Assembly (NCBI GenBank): GCA_003222455.1
Contig: QHWF01000127.1
Coordinates: forward strand, 1-21,017
Direction of reading: 5' to 3'
Origin: Acidobacteriota bacterium
Lineage (GTDB): Bacteria; Acidobacteriota; Vicinamibacteria; Vicinamibacterales; CAVVIG01
DNA: 21,017 nucleotides
Below, one piece after another: positions 14,741 through 21,017 of this stretch. The position numbers and the translations under genes were made by a program. The stretch's first letter is position 1; each line of letters opens with the position of its first letter. A model generated the notes under the pieces. It saw only the letters and a program-made list of their open reading frames with translations. It made no database searches and had not been told where the DNA came from.

Positions 14741-16074
14741 TTCACACGTCGGTGGCTCTTGGCTCTTGGCTCTCGGCTTTTGGCTGTGGCTGTCGAAGTT
14801 CTGAGCCGAGGCGAGTGTCCGACCAACCGACGCCGGCGTGGAACGCAAAGGCCGCCTCGATACAGCAGCAGGTCGTACGCGATTTTCAGCGTCCCGGCGA
14901 TGAAGAAAGGCAGGTCGATCAGTGCCGGCCGGGCGAACATCACGCCGACGAATACCGGACTGATCGCAGCGCCGATCGTGCGGGCGACCCCTGTGATTCC
15001 GGCGGCGGCCGATCGCTCCTCCGGCGTCACGACCGCCATGATGTACGACTGCCGGGTCGGCACGTCCATCTGACTGATGCTGAAGCGGACCAGCAGGACA
15101 AGGACCGCCAGCGCCAGCGTCGGCATCAGCGGCACGAGGAGGAGCAGGACGTTCGAGGGGAGATGGGTCGCGACCATCGTCCTGATCAGGCCGAATCGGG
15201 ACGCCAGCCGTGACGCCCCCAGGGCCGACATCCCGGCAAACACGTTCGCCGAGAAAAAGATCACACCAAGGGCTTGCGGGTTGACGCCGAAGCGCAGGTA
15301 GAACCAGTAGGCCGCGAAGCTCTGGACCACGAAGCCGCCGCCGAATGCGTCGAGCGCGAAGAGCGCCGACAGCTTCGCGACCACGTCGCGCGATCGATCG
15401 AGCCCGGACAGGCCGGCGAACGTCGCTCGAAACGCCTTCTTCTCGCCCAACGACGTCGCCTCGGCGGCGTGCGACAGACGAGAGAACAGGATCGCCAGAA
15501 ATCCGCCGAGGACCGCATACAGAATCACCACCATGCGATAACTGGCCACCGGGGCCAGGAGCCTGTCCTGCAAGACGCGAGTGACCGTGCCTCCGGCCAG
15601 CGCGCCAAACGCCGTGGCCAGCGATCCGGTCAACGTGTACCACGCGAATACCTCGGTCCGGTTCCGGTCGGTGACCACGTGTGACAGCGCGGCCTGCTCG
15701 ATCGACAGAAACGGTCCAACTTCCTGACCACTCGGGCTGATGACGCCGACCGTCGCGGCCATCACGAGGATCCACAGCGTGCGGGTCGATGCGAACACGA
15801 GTCCGGCCGCAGCCATCAGTCCGGCTCCCAGCACCAGCATGCGCCGCCGTCCAATCCGGTCAGCGCGAGTCGTGAGGTAGAGCGAGACGATGGTGTCGCC
15901 AGCGAGTGTCAGCGTCAGCAACAGTCCTGTTTGCGGCTCGCTCAGTCCGAGGCCGATCAGGTAGAAGACCAGCACGACCGACAGCGAGCCGTAGGCAAAC
16001 AGCCGGACGAATCGCGTGACGAAGAGCAGCCGCGCGTCGCCGGAGAGATGTTGAAGGGCGGTCGGAATGGCCAT
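14719..16074 (-). CDS. Major facilitator superfamily transporter
   Basis: This is an inner-membrane transporter, about 12 transmembrane helices in 451 residues, substrate unknown. The N-terminus LFVTRFVRLFAYGSLSVVLVFYLIGLGLS is helix 1. The MFS motif A region follows helix 2 (TTRADRIGRRRMLVLGAG). A second, weaker motif sits in the C-terminal half (ALGASRLASRFGLIRTMV). The last helix ends near LKIAYDLLLYRG (about residue 402). The remaining 49 residues (RRRRLVGHSP, TATAKSREPRAKSH) are basic and encoded by the heptamer repeat and a repeat flank motif, so the tail is probably acquired and the native stop lost. The start at 16074 overlaps, head to head, the broken deiodinase-like frame, so its promoter must lie inside that remnant. 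Confidence 0.87.
   Translation of the reverse strand: MAIPTALQHLSGDARLLFVTRFVRLFAYGSLSVVLVFYLIGLGLSEPQTGLLLTLTLAGDTIVSLYLTTRADRIGRRRMLVLGAGLMAAAGLVFASTRTLWILVMAATVGVISPSGQEVGPFLSIEQAALSHVVTDRNRTEVFAWYTLTGSLATAFGALAGGTVTRVLQDRLLAPVASYRMVVILYAVLGGFLAILFSRLSHAAEATSLGEKKAFRATFAGLSGLDRSRDVVAKLSALFALDAFGGGFVVQSFAAYWFYLRFGVNPQALGVIFFSANVFAGMSALGASRLASRFGLIRTMVATHLPSNVLLLLVPLMPTLALAVLVLLVRFSISQMDVPTRQSYIMAVVTPEERSAAAGITGVARTIGAAISPVFVGVMFARPALIDLPFFIAGTLKIAYDLLLYRGGLCVPRRRRLVGHSPRLRTSTATAKSREPRAKSHRRVNYLLKIS
14754..14793. repeat. GGCTCTT heptamer tandem repeat
   Basis: GGCTCTT, GGCTCTT, GGCTCTC, GGCTTTT, then GGCTGT twice lie head to tail (14754-14793). They lie just beyond the PQQ dehydrogenase stop and are translated on the minus strand as part of the MFS tail (TATAKSREPRAKS). 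Confidence 0.7.
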
Positions 16075-16627
16075 GTATCAGCAGTATCGCGACGCGGCGA
16101 ACTTCTACGTCGTCTACATCGAGGAAGCGCACCCGACCGATCTGTGGCAGATGTCGTCGAACGTCAAGGACGGCGTCCTGTTCGAGTCGCCGCGCACGAA
16201 CGAAGAACGGATCGACGTTGCCACGACGTGTATTGTGCGGCTGGCCGTGAAGATTCCGGCGCTCCTGGACGGCATCGACAACCGGATCGAACGCGCGTAC
16301 ACCGGCTGGCCCGACCGGATGTACATCATCGGCACCGATGGCCGCATCCACTACAAAAGCGCGCCCGGTCCGTTCGGCTTCTCGACGAAGGAGCTCGAGG
16401 CGTCCCTGCAGAAACTTCTGCGTCCGATTAGCCGACGCCGCCATACGGCACGACATTCAACGCAGAAACCGCAGAACCCGCAGAACAGAACCGGTTTTTT
16501 CTGCGAGTTCCGCGAGTTCTGCGTTGATCGTTGTGGCGTAGCCTTGGCACCCGCAGTCGACGCTCACGCCAGCAGCTTCGTGACGAGCGTGCCGGATACG
16601 TCGGTCAGCCGGAACTCGCGTCCCTGA
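16067..16627 (+). pseudogene. Deiodinase-like thioredoxin-fold protein, 5'-truncated remnant with read-through tail
   Basis: Residues 4 to about 118 match the C-terminal part of the iodothyronine-deiodinase-like (T4_deiodinase) branch of the thioredoxin superfamily: ANFYVVYIEEAHPTDLWQ, KIPALLDGIDNRIERAYTGWP, DRMYIIGTDGRIHYKSAPGP, FGFSTKELEASL. In this family the catalytic Cys/Sec motif and first strand lie about 25 or more residues before YIEEAHP; here nothing precedes it. The open frame starts at an ATG that also forms the MFS start on the other strand (16067-16075), so the catalytic half is gone. After LQKLL the frame loses its native stop, reads through hairpin element B (HSTQKPQNPQNRTGFF) and then antisense into the end of DUF1501. 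The product cannot be a working redox enzyme. Confidence 0.75.
16422..16536 (-). repeat. Hairpin repeat element, copy B (about 115 bp, inverted relative to A)
   Basis: Its reverse complement aligns with 10156-10269 end to end: CCACAACGATCAACGCAG at one end, then ACTCGCGGAACTCGC, a tip with AACCGGTT, GCGGTTTCTGCGTTGAATG, GTCGTGCCGTA and finally GGCGTCGGCTAATCGG. It lies at the convergent junction of the deiodinase remnant and DUF1501 and supplies the read-through tail of the remnant. Confidence 0.75.
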
Positions 16628-18003
16628 AACTTGTACGTGAGCTTCGTGTGATCCAGCCCCATCAGGTGCAGGATGGTGGCATGGAGATCGTGGACATCGA
16701 CCGGATCCTCGACGACGTTGTAGCCGAGGTCGTCCGTGCGACCGACCGTGATTCCGGGTTTCACGCCGCCGCCGGCCATCCAGATCGTGAACGCGCGGGG
16801 ATGATGGTCGCGTCCCATGAGGCGCGAGCCGTTGCGCGCCTCGTTCATCGGCGTCCGGCCGAATTCGCCGCCCCAGACGACGAGCGTCGAATCGAGCAGG
16901 CCGCGTTGTTTGAGGTCGCGCACGAGCGCGGTCGCGGCGCGATCGGTCTCGAGACAGAGCTCGGGTACTTTCGTGGCGATATCGGTCCCGACGCTGGCGC
17001 CATGCGTGTCCCAGCCGCGGTGATAGAGCTGCACGAACCGCACGCCGCGCTCGACCAGCCGGCGCGCCAGCAGGCAGTTGTTCGCGAACGACACTTTGCC
17101 CGGCTCGGTGCCGTACAGCGCGTGAATCGACGCCGGCTCCTTCGACATGTCGGTGAGCTCGGGCACGCTGCTTTGCATCCTGTACGCCATCTCGTACGAT
17201 GCGATGCGCGTGTCGATTTCCGGATCGCCGGCGTCGGCACGGTGCAGCCGGTTCAGATCGGTCACGAGGTCGATCGATTCGCGCCGCGCCTCGCTTCCGA
17301 CACCTTCCGGGTTCGACACGAACAGTACTGGATCCCCTTTCGATCGGAACTCGACGCCCTGATAGACTGTGGGCAGAAATCCGCTGCCCCAGCACGACTT
17401 GCCGCCGTCGGGTGCGTTCTCGCCCGAGAGCAGGACGACGAAGCCGGGGAGATCGCGGCTGTCGCTGCCGAGCCCGTACGTGAGCCACGATCCGATGCTG
17501 GGGCGGCCAAACACCTGGCTGCCCGTATTCATGAAGATCTGCCCCGGCGCATGGTTGAACTGCGTCGTCTGCACCGAGCGCACGATCGCGATCTCGTCGG
17601 CGATGGTCGCAAGATGCGGCAGCAACTCCGAGAGCTCGGCGCCCGACTGGCCGTACTTCTTGAACGTGAACGGAGACCCTAGCAGGCGCGGCGTGCCTTT
17701 GATAAAAGCAAACCGCTCCCCTTTCGGAATGAACTCGGCGGGAATCTCTTCGCCGTTGTGCTGCTGCAGCGCGGGCTTGTTGTCGAACAGGTCGAGCTGT
17801 GTCGGCGCGCCCGCCATGAACAGGTAAATAATGTGCTTCGCTTTCGGTGCGAAGTGGGGCGCTCGCGATGCGAGGGGACCGGGTCCTTGCCGGGCGAACA
17901 GCGTCTCGTCGAGCAGCGCGGACAGCGCCAGCCCGCCGATGCCGAAGCCGGATTGCTTGAAGAAATGACGGCGCGTCATGTCGCGAATGTTCGGCGGGAT
18001 CAT
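16564..18003 (-). CDS. DUF1501 protein with Tat-type signal
   Basis: This belongs to the DUF1501 family, related to the alkaline-phosphatase/sulfatase fold and very common in Planctomycetota and Acidobacteriota; its reaction is not established. The N-terminus has a twin-arginine-like signal (TRRHFFKQSGFGIGGLALSALL, about residues 9-30), which predicts export of a folded protein. Conserved segments follow: KHIIYLFMAGAPTQLDLFDNKP (about 56-77), FNHAPGQIFMNTGSQ, LARRLVERGVRFVQLYHRGWDTH (about 321-343), STLVVWGGEFGRTPMNE, GRDHHPRAFTIWMAGGGVKPG and VDVHDLHATILHLMGLDHTKLTY near the end. The length of 479 residues is normal. Its ATG overlaps the stop of the DUF1553 gene (ATGA, 18000-18003). This pair order is the standard one, and the two are presumed to act together at the envelope. 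Confidence 0.92.
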   Translation of the reverse strand: MIPPNIRDMTRRHFFKQSGFGIGGLALSALLDETLFARQGPGPLASRAPHFAPKAKHIIYLFMAGAPTQLDLFDNKPALQQHNGEEIPAEFIPKGERFAFIKGTPRLLGSPFTFKKYGQSGAELSELLPHLATIADEIAIVRSVQTTQFNHAPGQIFMNTGSQVFGRPSIGSWLTYGLGSDSRDLPGFVVLLSGENAPDGGKSCWGSGFLPTVYQGVEFRSKGDPVLFVSNPEGVGSEARRESIDLVTDLNRLHRADAGDPEIDTRIASYEMAYRMQSSVPELTDMSKEPASIHALYGTEPGKVSFANNCLLARRLVERGVRFVQLYHRGWDTHGASVGTDIATKVPELCLETDRAATALVRDLKQRGLLDSTLVVWGGEFGRTPMNEARNGSRLMGRDHHPRAFTIWMAGGGVKPGITVGRTDDLGYNVVEDPVDVHDLHATILHLMGLDHTKLTYKFQGREFRLTDVSGTLVTKLLA

Positions 18004-21000
18004 TGCCTGGTCAATGCTTCATCGAGGTTCAAGAGCGCGTTGGCGACGAGCGTCCATGCCGCCTGTTCGGCGGCCTCGACGCCGCCAATCGCGTACCCTG
18101 CGACCGTGCGTGCGGCCGCGTCGGGCTCCGTCCGGAACCGTTCGAGTTGTCGCGTGTACGAGGCGACGATCCGCTCGATCTCGTCCTGCCCCGGCGTGCG
18201 CGTCACGGCGAGGCGGAAGCCATACGTGGCGCGCCTCTCATTTGTGACGGGCGCCGGCGTCTCCCGCAACACACGCGCCGCAAGCGCCCTGGCCGCCTCG
18301 AAGAATGCCTCGTCGTTCAGCGTGGTGAGCGCCTGGAGCGGCGTGTTGGTCCGCACGCGCCGGACGGTACAGTGCTCCCGGCTCGTCGCATCGAACGTGA
18401 TCAAACTCGGATACGTTGCCGACCGGCGGACGAACACGTAGAGCCCGCGCCGGTACCGATCCTCTCCTTCGCTCGGGATCCATTTCTCGTTGCTGTAGGG
18501 AATGTCCCAGATGCCGTCGGGCTGCGGCGGGAAGACGCTCGGTCCGCCGATCTTGCGGCTCAGGAGCCCGCTCGCCGCCAGCGTGGCATCGCGCACCATT
18601 TCGGCTTCCATCCGGACACGCGATCCGCGCGCGAGCAGACGATTGTACGGATCGCGTTCCACGAGCGCCGGCGGTACAGTGGACGACTGCCGATATGCCG
18701 CCGATGTGACGATCAGTTTGTGGAGCGCCTTCATCCGCCATCCGCTGCGGACCAGTTCGGTGGCGAGCCAGTCGAGAAGCTCCGGATGCGACGGCGGTGC
18801 GCCCTGCGTGCCCAGGTCCTCGCTGGTTTCGACGATGCCGCGGCCGAAGAACTGTTCCCATGCCCGGTTCACCGCGACCCGCGCCGTCAGCGGGTTGCGT
18901 TCGTCCACGAGCCACTGCGCCAGTCCGAGCCGGTTCGGCGTCTGGTCGTCGCGGAGTGGAGGCAGAACCGCCGGCACCCCGGCGTAGACCTGCTCGCCTT
19001 TGTCCATGAAGCTGCCGCGACGGCGCACGAACGCCGATGGCGGCTCGGCTGAAACCCGCTCGCGCATCACGAGTGCGGTGGGGATGCCGAGCGCTTTCAG
19101 CGCTTTCTCCAGATCGGCCACCCGATCTCGTGACGGCTTCAACGATTCCGCAACGGTGCGATAGAACGCCGCCAGGTCCTTTCGCTGCTGGTCCGTGCGA
19201 TCCGCCGCGGCGATGGCGAGGAGCGGCCGGAGCCTCGCCGGGATTTCGACGATGCGCTCCGGAGTGTCGCTCGCGGTGACCGACAGGCGGAACCGGCCGA
19301 GGGATTGTCCGACGGCGGCTCCTTGATGCTTCAGGCGAATGCGCAGCTGGCCCGCCTCCGCTCGCGTCAAGGTGTTCCCGCGAGCTGCGGCGAGGCTCGC
19401 CGAAGCTGCGCGAAGGCGGCCCGCCGGGCCCGGCGGCGTCCATGGACGATCGAACGTGAAGACGATTTGCCGGGGCAGCCGTGTTTCCTGACGGCTTGCA
19501 TCGATGCGCCAGCCTCTCGGCGCGTGCGCGTCGCGCGCGAGCGTCCTGGGAAAGAACGTGTCGAGGCTCACGCCGCCGGCCGAGTCGTCTGCCGCGATCG
19601 CGTTGAATGCCGGATGGATGTCCCCAGCTTCAACTTCAAATCCATTCAACTGGAAGTTGCCGTACGGGTCGCGCCCCGGGCCGCCTTTTGGCAGTGACGG
19701 ATCCGGCAGCGCCTCGAGGCGAATCGCGGTGACGCGTGGCAACTTCGCAATGGCCTCGACGGTGTAGATGGTCTCACCAGGATTTGCGCCGGCGGCCATC
19801 ACCGACCCGTCGGGGGCCGCCGTCAAGTTCACGCCGCCGGTTGCCGAGAGGCTCGTCGGCGTCAGGACTGTCCATTGCGAAGACGCCTCGAGTCGCATCG
19901 CCTGCTCCCACTCGGCCTGGTCCCGTTCGAGGGCGGGCGTCACGGTCATCATCTCTTGATTCAGCCGATCGATCTGGGCCTGAATCGTCTTGCGTTTGAC
20001 GGCCTGTTCAGGCGTCGGCAGATCGATGGCCGCCTCGAAGAACCTGGTGCCGTCTCCGAACGTGCGGACCTGATAGTCGCTGTTGCCGAAGAACGCCATC
20101 AGCCGGTAGTAATCCTTCTGGCTGAAGGGATCGTACTTGTGGTTGTGGCACTGCGCGCAGCCCAGCGTCGTGCCGAGCCAGACGGTGGCGGTCGTGTTGA
20201 CGCGATCGACGAGCACCTCGTAGTGGGCCTCTTCCGGATCGATGCCCCCTTCCTCGTTCGTCATCGCGTTGCGGTGGAATCCGCTCGCGACGACCTGCTC
20301 CGGCGTCGCGTCCGGCAGCATATCGCCGGCGATCTGCTCGATCGTGAAGCGATCGAACGGCATGTCGCGATTGAGCGCGTCGATCACCCAGTCTCGATAC
20401 TTCCACATCACGCGCGGCAGATCTTTTTCGAACCCGTGCGAGTCGGCGTAGCGCGCGAGATCGAGCCACGGCCGCGCCCATCGTTCGCCGTAATGCGGCG
20501 AGGCGAGGAGACGATCCACGAGCCGCGCATACGCGGCGTCGATGCCGTCGCGCGCGGCGTCGGCCGCCACCTCGTCGACTTCCTGCGGCGACGGCGGCAG
20601 GCCGATCAGATCGAGCGAGACACGGCGCACCAGCATCTCGAGAGGCGCCTCGGGCGACGGAGCGAGGCCTTCCTTCTCGAGTCGCGCGAGAACGAAGCGA
20701 TCGATCGGCGTGCGGACCCATGCGGGGTGACCCACGGCGGGCAGTGGCGGACGCGTCGGCGATCGGTAAGCCCAATGCTGTGAATGCTCCGGGCCACTTT
20801 GAGCCGAAGCGCTCGCTGTCAGACGACTTTCCGGCCACGGGGCGCCCTGGTCGATCCATGCGCGAATCAGCGCGATCTGAGCCTCGGACAGCGGATCGCC
20901 GGTCTTCGGCATCCGGCTCTGACCGTCGAGTCCGAGCAGTCGCCGAACCATCAGGCTTTGTTCGCTGTGGCCCGGGATGATGGCCGCGCCGCTTTCGCCC

Positions 21001-21017
21001 CCTTGCATCGCGGCAGC
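18000..21017 (-). CDS. PSCyt1-DUF1549-DUF1553 protein, 5'-partial
   Basis: This is a large exported multidomain protein of the planctomycete-type cytochrome group, cut by the right edge. The frame is open there (AAAM...), and the visible start is the tail of the PSCyt1 cytochrome-like domain (GGESGAAIIPGHSEQSLMVRRLLGL, RMPKTGDPLSEAQIALIRAWIDQGAPWP). Its CxxCH haem site should lie just outside. DUF1549 follows (IDRFVLARLEKEGL to GNSDYQ) with a CAQCHNHKYDP motif that could bind a second haem. A middle region with a coiled-coil-like stretch (KRKTIQAQIDRLNQEM) and a beta-sandwich-like part comes next. DUF1553 (TPNRLGLAQWLVDERNPLTARVAVNR to VANALLNLDEALTRQ) forms the C-terminus. It is translationally coupled to DUF1501. 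Biochemical function is unknown; redox or envelope roles are inferred from the haem-like motifs. Confidence 0.92.
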   Translation of the reverse strand, partial: AAAMQGGESGAAIIPGHSEQSLMVRRLLGLDGQSRMPKTGDPLSEAQIALIRAWIDQGAPWPESRLTASASAQSGPEHSQHWAYRSPTRPPLPAVGHPAWVRTPIDRFVLARLEKEGLAPSPEAPLEMLVRRVSLDLIGLPPSPQEVDEVAADAARDGIDAAYARLVDRLLASPHYGERWARPWLDLARYADSHGFEKDLPRVMWKYRDWVIDALNRDMPFDRFTIEQIAGDMLPDATPEQVVASGFHRNAMTNEEGGIDPEEAHYEVLVDRVNTTATVWLGTTLGCAQCHNHKYDPFSQKDYYRLMAFFGNSDYQVRTFGDGTRFFEAAIDLPTPEQAVKRKTIQAQIDRLNQEMMTVTPALERDQAEWEQAMRLEASSQWTVLTPTSLSATGGVNLTAAPDGSVMAAGANPGETIYTVEAIAKLPRVTAIRLEALPDPSLPKGGPGRDPYGNFQLNGFEVEAGDIHPAFNAIAADDSAGGVSLDTFFPRTLARDAHAPRGWRIDASRQETRLPRQIVFTFDRPWTPPGPAGRLRAASASLAAARGNTLTRAEAGQLRIRLKHQGAAVGQSLGRFRLSVTASDTPERIVEIPARLRPLLAIAAADRTDQQRKDLAAFYRTVAESLKPSRDRVADLEKALKALGIPTALVMRERVSAEPPSAFVRRRGSFMDKGEQVYAGVPAVLPPLRDDQTPNRLGLAQWLVDERNPLTARVAVNRAWEQFFGRGIVETSEDLGTQGAPPSHPELLDWLATELVRSGWRMKALHKLIVTSAAYRQSSTVPPALVERDPYNRLLARGSRVRMEAEMVRDATLAASGLLSRKIGGPSVFPPQPDGIWDIPYSNEKWIPSEGEDRYRRGLYVFVRRSATYPSLITFDATSREHCTVRRVRTNTPLQALTTLNDEAFFEAARALAARVLRETPAPVTNERRATYGFRLAVTRTPGQDEIERIVASYTRQLERFRTEPDAAARTVAGYAIGGVEAAEQAAWTLVANALLNLDEALTRQ

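Noticed and set aside
13559..15775. 738-codon open frame on the minus strand
   Set aside because: It crosses antisense to the PQQ dehydrogenase and out of frame through the MFS gene, is rich in Arg/Gly/Asp and has no family motif. It is a GC-driven shadow.
16457..17682. Long open frames on both strands (383 codons plus, 343 codons minus) over DUF1501
   Set aside because: Both are frame shadows of the well-supported DUF1501 gene and lack any domain pattern.
18003..20783. Plus-strand frames of about 300-350 codons
   Set aside because: They are antisense to the DUF1549/DUF1553 gene, with repetitive Arg-rich translations typical of shadows.

Overview
The window is high-GC bacterial DNA that looks like Acidobacteriota, probably the Vicinamibacteria. 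This rests on gene content, because no rRNA is present: a roughly 1030-residue TonB-dependent receptor with an N-terminal carboxypeptidase-regulatory-like domain, a coupled DUF1553/DUF1501 pair, a DUF3014 protein, a split LigD, and intergenic hairpin repeats built from roughly 9-nt units.

Layout. (1) 1-516: an FHA-domain gene, probably open at the left edge, whose last codons lie in one arm of a 20-bp inverted repeat (500-590). (2) 774-3791: a two-gene signalling/pilus operon, REC-HPt followed by a PilB/GspE-type ATPase with a C-terminal receiver domain. Both genes are damaged. A frameshift sits next to the HPt histidine, the Asp box of the ATPase is missing with a frame change, and a 90-bp direct repeat occupies the place of its zinc-binding segment. 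The three lesions happen to leave one 1005-codon open frame, which conceals them. (3) 3808-7011: the TonB-dependent receptor, with a candidate promoter and a leader that could sequester its ribosome binding site. (4) 7323-10053: a PLDc_N/TPR membrane protein, a 42-residue membrane peptide, and LigD ligase and LigD polymerase as two genes overlapping at GTGA. (5) 10284-12755 on the minus strand: a secreted amidohydrolase and a DUF3014 protein. (6) 13208-14740: a secreted PQQ-type sugar dehydrogenase, converging on and overlapping an MFS transporter (14719-16074, minus). (7) 16067-16627: the C-terminal half of a deiodinase-like thioredoxin-fold protein, cut at its 5' end exactly at the MFS start and read through at its 3' end into a repeat. 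(8) 16564-21017 on the minus strand: DUF1501 and PSCyt1/DUF1549/DUF1553 genes coupled by an ATGA overlap; the second runs off the right edge.

The most notable non-genic signal is a family of imperfect hairpins in the gaps between genes (7117-7222, 10156-10269, 11760-11850, 16422-16536, with fragments at 7041-7076 and 8070-8107). Two of them, in opposite orientation and about 6 kb apart, are similar beyond the hairpin arms, so they are copies of one discrete element of about 114 bp. Several gene ends in the window (FHA, MFS, the deiodinase remnant) are made of repeat sequence. No complete undescribed system is visible. The best leads are the PilB-REC/REC-HPt operon and the repeat element family.
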